This document shows positions 47,477 to 58,917 of a DNA stretch of 64,000 nt, in pieces. Location: the NCBI GenBank assembly GCA_033439765.1, contig JAULSN010000001.1, positions 7,006,001-7,070,000 on the forward strand. Direction: 5' to 3'. A model generated the notes under the pieces. That model was given only the letters and a program-made list of their open reading frames with translations. It did not search any database and was not told the origin of the DNA. Made by a program: the position numbers and the translations under genes. The stretch's first letter is position 1; every line of letters begins with the position of its first letter. The stretch comes from Lasiosphaeria ovina. Taxonomy: Eukaryota; Ascomycota; Sordariomycetes; Sordariales; Lasiosphaeriaceae.

Positions 47477-50400
47477 ACTACCTATACCGCGTCGTAGACT
47501 ACGTCCGTAACCGGGTCTATTAACGGTAGTAGCTTTATAATAAAGTCCATTATAATCGAAGCGAATAGATCTTCTACGACTAGAAGTAGTTCTAAGAGTC
47601 CGTACGGTATATACCGTTTTGCCTTACTCTTATAGTACTCCTCGTATTCTACTAGTACCTCCTTTACCTTAGCTCTAATACTAGGGAAGTCGTACTATTA
47701 TTAGATTCTCGCGAGCGTCTTAGCTTATCCGAGATATCCGTTAAGTTTAACGCTATATTACTCCTAGATTAACTCTAATTAATTATTAGGATATACGTAT
47801 ATTTTACTACCGTACTAAACTTTACCTAGGCCGTCGATAGTAATACCGAATAGTAGGTCTTACTCTTCCTTTAAGGTACGAGCCTTAAACTAGTATTCTT
47901 TATTATTCTCCTATTCTATATAGTAAGCTATATAAATGTCGTACTAGTCTTCGATAGGGTACTTAAGTACTTCCCCATTTTCTTATAAAAGAGGTGGTAA
48001 TTCCGTCTTTTCTCCCTAGACCCGATAGTCCGGTCTTCTACTAAGAGCGTCCGCCCGAACGTTCTCCGTTCCTTTAATATAGTAGACCTCGAAGTTAAAG
48101 GGTACGAGGAATTCTACCTAATATACTTATCTACTACTAAGTTTCTACTTCCTAGTCTATTACTAAAGGTTATAATAATCCGTATATACCTTAACGGGTT
48201 GCTCCGTTCCGCTAAGGTAAGGTTACTAGTCTTCGAAAGCGTAGATAATCGACCTTAGTTCTTTATCGTACGTCTATTAGTTCTCTTCTACTCCTTTAAA
48301 TACTTTAGAGATATAGGTAATTAGATGGTTTTGGCCGTCGTACTTCTATTTAAGGACTACTCCTATAGCGTAATTTGAGGTATCCGTCTCGACTTTAAAA
48401 GGTTTACTAAAGTCTAATAACTTTAATACTAGGTCCTCGATTATCCTTTACCTAAGGGTCTCGAAGGCTACTTAATATTCTTCCTTCTACTCCTATAGCG
48501 TATCCTTAGTAGTAAGCTTATAAAGGGGTCGCGCGATTATCGCGAATCCCTTAATAAATATCCTATAGAAGTTAATAAATCTAATAAAAGACTTAATATC
48601 TATTAGGTTCTACGGTACTAGCTAGTCTCTAATTACTTTAATCTTCTTTAGGTCGATTCGTACTTCTCCTAACGAGATCTCGAAACCTAAGAAGGTCGTC
48701 TTTTGAACGTAGAACTTACTCTTTATATAGTTAACCGAGAGTTTCTACTTATTAAGAGCTTATAGTACTACGTATATATATTTCTTATACTCCTTTAACG
48801 TTTTACTATAAATTAGGATATTATCGATATAGACTATAACGAATTTATCGATATAGTCGCGTAGAGTATAGTTAATTATCTCCTAGAATAATACTAGAGC
48901 GTTAATTAAGCCTATTAGTATTACTAGGTACTTAAAGTACTTATACCGAGTTCTAAAGGCTATCTTCTACTTATCTCCTTCTCTAATTCTAATATGGCCG
49001 AATCCGAAAGGGAGGTTAAGCTTAGTAAACTACTTCGCCCCGGATAACCGATCGCGTATTTCGGTAATTAATAGGAGGGGATACCGGTTTTTAATAGTCT
49101 CCTTATTTAGAGTACGGTAGTCTATAACTATACGTAGCTTTCCTTACTTTCGTAATACGAATAGTACGGGGTAGGCTACCTCTAATCTTAAGCGTCTAAT
49201 AAAACCGCGTAATAGGTTTTTACTTAGATACTCCTTTATCGCCTTATCCTATTACGGTATAAGGTAATAAATACTATATCTCCTAAGCTTTACTCCTAGC
49301 TTTAGGTTAATCTTATAATCGAACGGTCTATACTTTAGTAGCTAGTTCCTTATTCGGTCTTTAAAGATATTATATTTTAGATATTCGCGGGGTACGTTCT
49401 TAAACTTATTTAATATCTTACCTAAGTCGTCCTCGTCCAGCTCGATAGCCTTAATAAGTATAATAAATCGTCCTTCGCTAATATCTACTCCCTTCTTTAG
49501 CTTAATCGACCTACTATAATCCCTACGTTAGCCTATATAGCGATCTTGGCTCCTACTCTCTACTTTAAGCGGCCCTTCCTCGTTATCTTAAGGGTTTTCT
49601 TCCCGAGGTTAGCGTCCTAATCTACGGTCTTTCTTCTTTCTACTAGCGAGGAATTTATTACCTTTCTCCTACTAAATATCGGGGTTATAAGCTTCTAGCT
49701 ATAAGTCCCCTAGTAGTATATCGAACTACTTTACTAGCGGTAGTATATTAAATATAACTTCGTAGGATTCTCCGTCTACCGTAATTAGTAGCGGTTGGGT
49801 CTCCTATATATAATACCCGTTATTAAATCCTATAGGAGCTCTATTAAAGGTCTTTAGCTTTAAGAGGGCCTCCTTTTCCTTCTAAGGGATTCGGAATCGC
49901 TTTACGAGATTGGCGGAGATAATATTTCTATTACTTCCTCCGTCGATTTTCGCGACTAGGGATAACAATCCCTTCTCTTTCCTAGATCCCCATTCGTACT
50001 AGGCCTGAATCTATAGCCCTCATGAGAATCCTGGTTCCGCCTCTACTCTACTAACGATCGCTTCGTCCGAGCGGGGTAGTAATTAAGGTCTTTGAGTAGA
50101 CCTAACCGTAGGATGCCTCTAATCCTCGGTATCGGTCCGTTCGAACGTGGGTTTTACTCGCGGTCGCCGGGCCTGCTAGAGGCCCGCGAGCCGTTTCCTA
50201 AACGTTCTCTTGCCTACTATAATTACTAACGTAGTATTCGTTCTCTTCGGGTCTTCTACTAGGGTGCCTTAGGTTTATACTCGATACTTATAAGTTATCG
50301 TATTTCGTTCTTAAGGGCTAAGCGCGCGTCTCGCTCTTATTACTACCGTACGGTCCTCTAGCGAGACCTTCCAAGATATTAGCGCCGACTAGTAGTCCAA

Positions 50401-52610
50401 GCTATAACCTTCTAGCGCTAGTATATAGTATAGTTAATATTTTCGTACTCTCTCTAGTCGGTCTTCCTCTTCTAATAGTCCTTCTAGGAGAATAGCTTTA
50501 CTACGATCTTTAAGCTACCTTCGGCTTATAGATCGGTATCCACCTCGATCTCCTCCATAGGTACGTACCGAAATACCCTAGGCATCGCCTAATCTCTAAT
50601 TCTAGCCGGAAAGTAGTCGAAATTCCACTTATATACGAGGTATATCTGGCAGGTATCGTAGATATAACTTATCTAGTCCACTTCCTCGTATTCGGGATAC
50701 TTAGGGTTAAGCTAGAGCGCGTCTCCTACTTCGATATCCGCTTCCTCTATTATATCCTTAATAACCTTCCCTATCTTAGTATCTCCGGCGGGGTGTAAGG
50801 GTCGCCTAATTTCCTCGCGGTCCCCTTCGTTGATCTAGCTTTCCTAAGGGGCTAATCGCTAGTCTCTATATTCCTCTAGGACTACGTACTCTTCGTTTAG
50901 CTAATCCAATAAATCCGTTTTCTACTAAGTCAAGTAGGCCAAAGTAAGGATATCGTCCTAATACTCTTTAGGTGATTGGTTTCCCTTACCGATCCTCCTA
51001 ATTAATTCTTCCTACTCCGTACGGTATCTCTCTAATCCTTTACGAAGGTCTAGGATTTCTCTAACCGTAGCTTTATAGCCCTATATCTAGTCCTCTTCTT
51101 CTTCATCCGTAAACGGAGAGGGGACCTCTAATCCCTAGGCTTCTACTAGCCCGCGGGCAAGTCCCTATATGCCGTAGTTAGGGAGACTTCCTATCTCGTC
51201 CTATCCTTACTCTACTCGCGAGGGTGGCCGATCGCTAGTAGGCTTAAAGGCTACCGTAGTATCGTCCTCCTCCTCGTCTTATAAGACTATTCCCACGACC
51301 TAGGCATCGCTAAAGCGTAGCTTCTTATCTTCCGAGGGCCTCTAGTTACCCTATTTTCGTAGTTAGCGGTATTCTCTAGCCTAATGGCCTTTCTTACCGT
51401 AGTTATTATAGGTATCGTTCTTCTTATCGCGAGGTGGGCGTAACTACTATACTGGGTTCTAAAGGAGTGCTCTAACGCTCTCGTCCATTGGTCCTGGGTA
51501 TATACCTAAGGTAGTTGAAGGTATAGCCCTCTTCTTCTTATCGTTAGGCTTATTACCCTGGCGGCCATAGTAGCCTCCTACCGGTCGCCCGTCCTTCTTT
51601 TCTCGGCGCTTCTCACTTTCGCGCTAAAACTATCGGTCATCGATATTAATTACCACTTCGATATACTCCCGTAGTATCTCCGGGCGAGGCGTCTTATAGA
51701 GTTCGTCCTTAATATAGTCCTTCAGGCTATTATAGAACGTAAGTAGCTATCCCTGGACTAACTAATTAAGGCGTAATATATAGGTCTGGAACTCAACTAT
51801 ATACTCGGCCACTAAGCGAGTCTATCTCAACCTCTTAATCTACTCTTCGGCCTTCCTCTGGATATAGCGTTCCGTAAAGAATTCGCCTATTAGCTTAAGG
51901 ACTCCCTCCACTCCTTTATTAATATTAGCGTAGATAACGGGGTTCCTATCCTTCACTACTTACGCTAGCGCCTTCTGGTATAGTTCGAACTAAACGGCCG
52001 CTTTCCCGACGAGTCGCGTCCCGACGTACGTTACTCTATCCTTCTGGAGCGGGATTTCGTCAATATTATACTTAATGAAGGAGAGTACTATATCCTTCTA
52101 ATTTTCGAACTTATCTTTATCTCCGTCGTAGAGCTCAGGGTACGGGATCTTTAGCTTCTTCTTAGGAGGAGCCGGCGGAGGTGGAGGTAGTACCGCCCTT
52201 ACTACTTCTAGTCCTATAATTCTTTCTACGGCTACTCTTATATTATAGTCGTATCTTCCTACCTACTCTCTTAGCTGGGCTAGCTTATTCTAGAGCTACT
52301 CGTTCGTGGCCATATTATTATTTATCGAAAGGGGTTCTAGTTATTATATAAGACTGGTAATCTCCCCGTTGTTGGTTGGCTCTTCCGGTACTGGAGCGTC
52401 TGCGTCCCGGACTTCCGTATCCTTAGGCTGGATTGATCCGGCTTTACTGCTGCTACTATTAGACTCGTCGTCGCTAGACGATCTGACCTCTTCTTCTAGC
52501 TCGGTATCTGGAAGGACCGTATCCTCTCTAGGTGTGGCCAGGTTGTCGTGTGTGTAAAAGTACTCTGTTCAATTAATATTAAGGGTCTTAGAGAAAGTTC
52601 AAGTAAGTAA

Positions 52611-52845
52611 CGTATTATAAACCGCTCGACTTTATAGGTCAAGGTTATATCGTACATAGGCACTGGGGGTCTGAGAAGTAGATATAAAGAATGAACAAAG
52701 GGCAAGCTCCTATTATACGGGTAATATAGTCAAACTGGGTTTGCTACTCAAAGTATATAAGTATAGAGAATGTATATTGCTTACTTGAGGAACCAAGCAA
52801 GCTCTATCTAAGACCGTAGCTACGGTCATCGTATATATCTATCTA
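52611..52845 (-). repeat. Right LTR of the outer chromovirus
   Basis: Counterpart of 36648-36883. As the element is on the minus strand, this is its 5' LTR. The following bases (AAGGGAAC) do not match the bases before the left LTR (CTAGCC), so no target duplication is visible. Confidence 0.85.
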
Positions 52846-52859
52846 AGGGAACTAATCAA

Positions 52860-53085
52860 TGATGTCCCTTACTTACGAGGGGCCGCGCTTCGGGACCCCG
52901 GGACCACGCACAGAGCTCCGTTATCCCGGGCCTCCAGAGGTCGGGACCCTGGGACACTCCTGATTGGTCAACACCAAAAAGTGACTGCCCCACCCTTGTG
53001 CATTTCTTCAGGGATTCGTAACAATATACACACTGTAACCCTAGTCTTCCACTTCTCAACCCTAGAGACCAACTGGCCACAACTC
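52860..53085. repeat. Possible solo LTR, not RIP-mutated
   Basis: The 225 bp after the outer LTR begin TGATGTCCC and end near GGCCACA. Unlike everything to the left, they have ordinary CpA and TpG content. Length and TG...CA ends fit a solo LTR, but I found no second copy in the window and no target duplication. Confidence 0.3.
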
Positions 53086-53409
53086 CTTAAGGTTATTCAG
53101 TTATACGGAAAAGTGTATTTTATCTACGTGTCCCTTTTGACGTAGTTTATTTATATATAGCCGAGGATAAAATAAGGTTTATTACGTATATAGCCGAGGT
53201 TAGAAAATAAGGTTAAGGTTAAGGTTTTCTTTATACTAAGTTATCTTAGTAATATTATATAATTATTCCAAAAAGCTTATAAAAATATTTAAGGTTTATA
53301 ATTATAAGCTTAAAGAGAATAAGCTATAACGGCCGTAACGGTTTTAACGGTTATTTAGCAGTTTTGGATTTTCTTCTTAGCCTCGCTTTTTCTTTATTTC
53401 TTACAACAG

Positions 53410-54005
53410 TGTTGTAATAGGGAGTAGCGGAAGCGGTAGCGAGGTCGGGAACCAAGTGCAGGGTAAGTCGATCAAGTGCAGGGTAGACTATAGGGAACTG
53501 TGCCCTACGGTCTGATACAACAGTGTTTCTGCAAGGCACTGAGGGAAGCAGGCTGACTGACTACAGGTCTGTAGAACTCTGCTACAGGCCTGCCACTTAG
53601 ACTGTGAGGACTCTGCTCAGCAGTCTACCTCGTAGGCTATAAGGGACTCTGCCTTATGGCCAGGGTCTTCGGGACCAACTGTGGGTGCTGAAGAAGACGA
53701 AGAAGAGTTTGTATTATAGAAGGTGTATAGTACAAAGAGTGGTGAGTGTAATGCTTGCTTGCTTAAAAGGAAATCTATCTAAGGGAAAGGACAGGTCTAT
53801 ATAGACCTAAGGTGGGCTCTCTAGATGGTTCTAGAGACCCACAGGCTCCGTAGACAGCTCTGTATCCTATAGTCTTCTAGTAGGCTTGTCTTACGTGTGC
53901 CAAGGCGTATAAGGGTTTCGAGAAGGTGCTGTGGGGTAAAGTAAACAATCTAGGTATAGCGCCCTCAGCACCCACACAACGGCCACAACACTCACAACTC
54001 CAACA
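53410..54005. repeat. Possible copia-type solo LTR
   Basis: A block of about 596 bp starts TGTTGTAATAGG and ends ACTCCAACA, the TGTTG...CAACA ends common in copia LTRs. It has normal CpA content and stands between two AT-rich RIP-like stretches (53100-53400 and 54055-54460). No coding potential was seen. No target duplication was found, so the call is tentative. Confidence 0.35.
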
Positions 54006-54059
54006 CAGCTACTGCAGTGCCCTACACCTCAGGACCCTACTACCCTGGTAACTAGCCAT

Positions 54060-54460
54060 AATTTAACAAAACTATTTAAAATCGGAGAGTAAATACGCTA
54101 GGTTATTAGGACTATTTCTAGACCTCTATTTTGAAGTTTATTACTACTAGTAAGGTAGATAAGAATAGGTACTACTTACTTAGCCCTCTTTTAGGTTATT
54201 AGGAGAGTAAGGCCTAAAACTCGTCCCCTTAAGAGTCGCGTAAAGATAATAATTCCGTAGTACGGTAAGCGGAGGCTGAGCCGGGGTGAGCCGAAGGTGA
54301 GCCGCGGCTAAAGCGACCCTAATTTAGGCTAACTATTCTCGGACGCTAAGAGAATTCTTTTTAGAGCCCGACTACCTAAGTTAGTATATAAATAGGCGAA
54401 GCTATAATCATCTAGGAGTTGTAGTAGGTAATCATCAAGTGGCTACTAATTTAGTTAGTG
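54060..54460. repeat. RIP-like relative of the 20.9-kb dispersed repeat
   Basis: Bases 54260-54390 follow the same order as 20930-21040: GGCTGAGCCGGGG, GGTGAGCCG, AGGCTAACTATT and GACTACCT. This copy is poorer in CpA and richer in TpA, as expected for RIP. The surrounding 400 bp have no ORF. Confidence 0.5.
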
Positions 54461-54875
54461 ACATTTCGTTAGTCTTCTTAAACCCATATATTCGTCCAGT
54501 AGTTCATTATCTCGATCATTATGAATAAGCGTAGACTAGAGCAACCCGGGATGAGTTAGTCCCCCATAACTAGGTATAGGTCGATATATGCTAAGATAAT
54601 TATCGTGATCGAATAGAAGGAATATGTACAGAACACGGCACCCAAAAATTCATCAGACGTGATGATGAGTAAGTATCTTATTTGCATATAATTACATTGT
54701 GAAATGTGAAGAAACGCTGCTCGTTAATGCCCGCTTGTTTCAAAACATGACTGTCGTATTTTCATCATGAAACGTCCTCGTCTGCGAATGCTTCCCTCTC
54801 CTCCCATGGCACTAGTCTCAGGTGCCTCCACACATCCATAATTATAACATTAATTATCCCGCAAACACTCCCCCG

Positions 54876-55472
54876 TCAGTACCGACTCTGGCTCCGACTT
54901 CTCCGCTCTCTCCTCCGATCATCGCGATACACGGCGGCGGGCTGGACCTCGCGGACCTCGCGGACCTCGCGGACCTCTCGCAGGTCCGAGGAGCGGCGCG
55001 GGCGCGAGTGCGAGTGCGAGTGGTGGTGGTGGTGCGAGCGGTGGCGCGGCGACGGCGGCGGCATGGGTTGGTGTTCGCTCCGCACGCCATCGTACCAGGC
55101 GGCACCGCGTGCTGGCGGGTCGGCGGGCGGCGCGCCCAGGTTGGAGCAGCTCCGGATGATCCAGATCAGCAGCAGCAGGCCGGCGATGGACCCGACGACG
55201 ATGCCGGCGATGGCGCCGCCGCTGAGCGTCTGCGCCGACGTCGTGTTGGTGTCCGTGTTGCTCGACGTCGACGTCCCGTCGCCTGGGCTGGCTACGATTG
55301 TTACCGTCGTGCCCGTCACTGTCGTCCCTGTCGCCGACTGCCGCCGGAACACGCCCTGCCCTGTGGTCTTGGTGGGTTCGAGGATGGCGGCGGCCGCGCG
55401 GGCCACAGCGTGCTCGACTTGTGATAGAGTGGGGACGTGGATCTCCCGTGGGAGGCGGAGAGTGGGAGCCAT
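54876..55472 (-). CDS. Single-pass membrane protein with Ser/Thr-rich ectodomain
   Basis: I do not recognise the exact family. From the ATG at 55472 (MAPTLRLPRE) the product is 198 aa; the frame is open for 34 more codons upstream, but that part is Lys-rich and less protein-like. Residues about 60-100 are Thr/Ser-rich and likely glycosylated. A clear membrane helix follows (LSGGAIAGIVVGSIAGLLLL, about residues 100-124), preceded by a polar and followed by a basic segment. The tail holds a His-rich run (SHHHHHSHSHS) and four Glu-Val-Arg units from a 9-bp DNA repeat near 54950-54975, then an Arg/Ser-rich end. The layout resembles fungal cell-surface sensor or WSC/Mid2-like membrane proteins, but no WSC cysteine domain is present. 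Confidence 0.68.
   Translation of the reverse strand: MAPTLRLPREIHVPTLSQVEHAVARAAAAILEPTKTTGQGVFRRQSATGTTVTGTTVTIVASPGDGTSTSSNTDTNTTSAQTLSGGAIAGIVVGSIAGLLLLIWIIRSCSNLGAPPADPPARGAAWYDGVRSEHQPMPPPSPRHRSHHHHHSHSHSRPRRSSDLREVREVREVREVQPAAVYRDDRRRERRSRSQSRY
54945..54976 (+). repeat. 9-bp tandem repeat (GCGGACCTC-type)
   Basis: Three to four copies of CTCGCGGAC in the coding region of the membrane protein. They encode the Glu-Val-Arg repeats of its cytoplasmic tail on the minus strand. Confidence 0.8.
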
Positions 55473-56640
55473 GATATGGCGGGGTGCGCAGTGCGCTGTG
55501 GACTTTTGTCGTTTTATTTTATCGTCGGCGTTTTGGAACGATGGCGTCGGCGTCGGGCTGAGGTTGGTTGGCACACATAGTTTCGTTAAAATTCTCGTGG
55601 TGTGGCTCGTGTTTTATACGTACCAGCCATTTGCGCCCTGTATGTTGCGGTGGTGACGTCGTTGTACATGGTGGTGGGTAGGTCGTATAAATTTGGGATA
55701 GCTCCCCTTGTCGAGGCCCTCGAGATTCGAGGCCAGGATAGGTGGAACGGTTGGTGGAGTGGGGCGGGGAGCAACTTTTGAATGGCGCAAGCGTGAAGAT
55801 TGCGTGCGAATCTGAGTTTCAAGACAATCTCTTGTCTTTCCCCGTGGCCTTTTCGCTCCAGCCACACGAGCCAAGACATTGTCGCATCCAAGCTTTTGGC
55901 ACCTCTAAAGCATGGTTCTCTTCAAATTCCAACATTCGTGAGATTATAGTGCTGTGCACGGCAAGACCACGTTGCCGACCGGATGACAGGGTCCTCAATG
56001 GGACTGGAGCTCCGAACAGAAGTTTCGACGCACAATGATGTCATCGACCCCATCGCCCAACACCCAAAGTCTTGAAATAGTTGGCGATGAAAGGCAATGG
56101 CTGGAATACTGGATTTTGACCATTGCTCATCTGAATTCATTTGTGTATGTCGTCTGGAACCGGCCACCGGGCGCAGAAACGGCTTGAGGCTTAAAATCAA
56201 GCTCACATCTACACGTGTAAACCGTGCTTATCTGCACAAAGGGCAATAACCCGCGGATTATTGCAGTGATCGCCTGAATATTCAACTAATGATCGGGCTA
56301 TTATACCACGGCACGGGCCGCTACCACTAAAATGCAAACAATATGCAGGAAATCAGGAAACCAGGGGAATGATTTCACAAAGGACGGGGGACATCAGAGA
56401 TGGGTACCCAGCGGGAGGATATTAAAAAGCTAATGAGGAAAGGAAAAATAAAAAATAAAAACCAGAAAAATTACAAGAACATAACCCCCATCTTCCATCC
56501 CCTCCAACCCCTTTCCGTGAATGCAACATCCAGGTTCGGATGAGGCTCCCGTCTTCTGAAGGGATTTCTACCCCCGGCGTGCGCCCTGAAGTCTCAGCCG
56601 CTGCGGCACAAATTCTCACCAGCCACTCCGTTACACCGGG
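55473..56640. other. Intergenic region
   Basis: About 1.2 kb between the membrane protein and the possible small secreted protein. Overlapping frames on both strands at 55586-56206 are not recognisable proteins. Confidence 0.4.
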
Positions 56641-57019
56641 TTGCGGGAACTCCGTTTCCGACATTGGTGCAGTCCGAGGGGCAGTCCTGGACAAAATCTC
56701 ACGATGCCATCAGGATCGGTCTCGTAGATCGCGTCCCACAAATTGGTTCTCGGGCCAAGGTTCAGAGTGGTGAGGTAATTCACAGTAGTGCCTACGAGTC
56801 GAGTGTTCAAGTTAGACACATACCACAACTGGGGGGAATGGATAGGGAGCAGCATACAAGGGCCAGTCTCGAGGCTCAAAAGGAACTAGCCGCAGGCCCA
56901 GACGACGCCGACCGGGCAGCGGCCATTTTGCGAGCCTCGAGGCCGGCATCCACGGCCGCAGCGTTGACGCCAGCAAAGAGAGCTGCAGCGGCAAAGGCGA
57001 TTGCGGTGATTTGAACCAT
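56585..57019 (-). CDS. Possible small secreted cysteine-containing protein, exon structure uncertain
   Basis: The minus strand from ATG 57019 encodes a good signal peptide (MVQITAIAFAAAALFAGVNA) followed by AAVDAGLEARK, but this frame ends after 47 codons at 56876. Downstream on the same strand, near 56625-56690, a different frame follows an acceptor-like TTTTGTCCAG and reads DCPSDCTNVGNGVPATRCNG, with cysteine spacing C-x3-C-x11-C, up to a donor-like GTGAGA. A GTATGT donor with CTAAC stands at about 56,820. I could not build one splice model that joins these parts in frame. It may be a real effector-like or antimicrobial-like gene with a missed exon, or a decayed one. Confidence 0.4.
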
Positions 57020-58758
57020 GTTGGGCGAGTTGGGTGTGTGAGATCTTGTGTTGCTTAGAGATTCAAATTTCGGGTAGGGGAAATGAGGCAAAAGTGAGCT
57101 GATATTGATTGTGATGGTGATGGTGGTTCAGACGATACAGAAAACCGTTGAGAAGGGCCTTCTTGGGGGACCCAGGTTCCAGCTGTACCGCGCTATCCGT
57201 ATACCTAATCTCTTGAATAACGGAGATTGATGTGGATTACATGTGTGGGTCAAACCTCAAACACAGCCAATCACACGTGTCACTAGGAACTTTACCCTGT
57301 GGCTGCCCCCCATATTACTGGCCTGGAGGAGGGTTGTGCCACAAACGCAATCCACATTAATCTCTCGACTACGAGAGATTATAATTACAAGTGTCAGGAC
57401 ACCGGGGCTGGTCCACCAAGGGCTAGGAGCCGGGCGGAGCCCTGGGTCGCACCCAGTGCAGTAGCTGGCCCGCAGAGTCTTGGTAACGAGCCACAGTTCA
57501 TTGCTGCAAGAGCCTCAGCGACTACAACGATCATATTGTCACCCTGGCCTACCAAGCCTTCTAGAATAAACAATGATGCCGAGAATATAAGCAGCGCTGT
57601 AATGGATGCTTCGCCGATTGTGGGTGGGCGGTAGGGTCAGCCGGGTTAGCAGGATCAGAGAACGACCACTCATGATCAATACCGAGAGCTCAGGCATAGT
57701 TTACCTTCTAGAATCGATCTGTGGAGCAGGCCCTCTTCCTTCCTCATGCATGCTGCTGAGTGACCTGGAAATATTTGTGGCCTTGTGTAAGTAGATTGTA
57801 GAGCCAAAGCGACTATTTCCTGGCTGAGGCTGCTTACTTCACGTGTGGTTCCGCCGCAGAAGGACTTTACGACGATAAAGAAGTTTGAATGTTACAGGAA
57901 TTATGTCGAAGTCATTTTGCGGGTGCCTAGGTAATCCAAAAGGGGGTAGAAAGTGGCTGGATTTTGAAGATCTGATCCCTAGATCTCACCTCTGCTGGCT
58001 GTCGAGATACGCACAACTAACCGACGTGGAAGATCGGTCCGTGATCCCTTCGTATCCCCGACGGTCCGTGCTAGAACCAAAGTTAACAGGAGTCATGCTC
58101 AGCCGTGGTAAGCAGCGTTGCTGACTAGATAATGCGAGCCCCATGACATCTTGTCATCTCTTTTTGTGGGACCCCTACCAGTGAAATCCATTGCGACTAG
58201 CTGTATCTCCCAAACTCACCCTCTCCAGTTCATTGTGAAAATTCTTCATATTGATAACCAAGAAGTTAATGGCCAGAATTGTCCAACAATTACGAATACA
58301 GCCACCGTCCGAGCCAATGGTGAAAACCATTGATCGCCCAGTCCTACCCACATTCTGGCAACTCAGGTAGGCTATCTCAATCACCTAGAACTAGCTGTTG
58401 GATGTCGACAACACAAATGTCAAGGTGGGTGGTTCAAAGAAGCCCAGTGCCTTCATTACGAGCTGGGATGTCGACCTCGACGTCGATTTGGTAACATGTA
58501 TCGACTTGTGCGTTAGTGTTCGACTTCATGACCGTGGCAGAATAAGCGTTAAAATACATGGGTATGAGTGTTTTGCATCATTTTGCTACTGAAAGAATTG
58601 AGATGTTTTATTCTATGGCAGACTAGATTGAAATACTTATTAACTGGGCGATTTGGGCGCCTAAAAATGGTGATTGCTTGCGCGAGGGACGTTCCTTCCT
58701 AGCACGTTGACAAAAGGATGCTTATTAAAGAGTCGACCCCACCAACGCCCCGCCCGCC
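57020..58758. other. Intergenic region
   Basis: About 1.7 kb upstream of trpE without a recognised gene. Several 60-80 codon ATG frames occur (for example 57885-58124 and 58398-58592), but none has a known motif. Confidence 0.4.
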
Positions 58759-58765
58759 TGAGTCA
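58759..58765 (+). promoter_or_regulatory. Gcn4/CPC1-type site TGAGTCA upstream of trpE
   Basis: A perfect TGAGTCA (the palindromic TGA-C/G-TCA element bound by Gcn4 and its filamentous-fungal counterparts CPC1/CpcA) lies 153 bp before the trpE ATG. Amino-acid biosynthesis genes under general or cross-pathway control normally carry it. The position supports starvation induction of this gene. Confidence 0.75.
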
Positions 58766-58917
58766 CGGAAGCGGTGAAAACTCGTTCCTGCCACCTATGG
58801 CGGACGACTTGACATGGAAAGCTCCTAGTCTAGGCCTCTGCCGCTAGGAGTCAATTCACCCCTTGCTTTGAATCTCAATCGCTCCGGGTGCCCCTCGTCC
58901 GACCTCTCACGCGCCCG

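Larger units (their letters stand above)
36648..52845 (-). mobile_element. Outer Ty3/gypsy chromovirus, RIP-mutated, split by a nested element
   Basis: Two direct repeats of about 235 bp (36648-36883 and 52611-52845) bound the element. On the minus strand Gag starts at about 52313 (MATNEQ, then stop) and has a knuckle with Cys changed to Tyr near 51,390 (NNYGKKGH). Protease, reverse transcriptase and RNase H regions follow through about 49,900-47,900. The integrase is interrupted after VVDRFTKYSYF by the inner element, continues below 38,938, and ends in a chromodomain near 38,130-37,920 (EYDIK then VLDSQIVKGELQYL). Stops fall where Gln or Trp is expected. Without the inner element it is about 7.7 kb. 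I could not find a target-site duplication. Confidence 0.85.
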
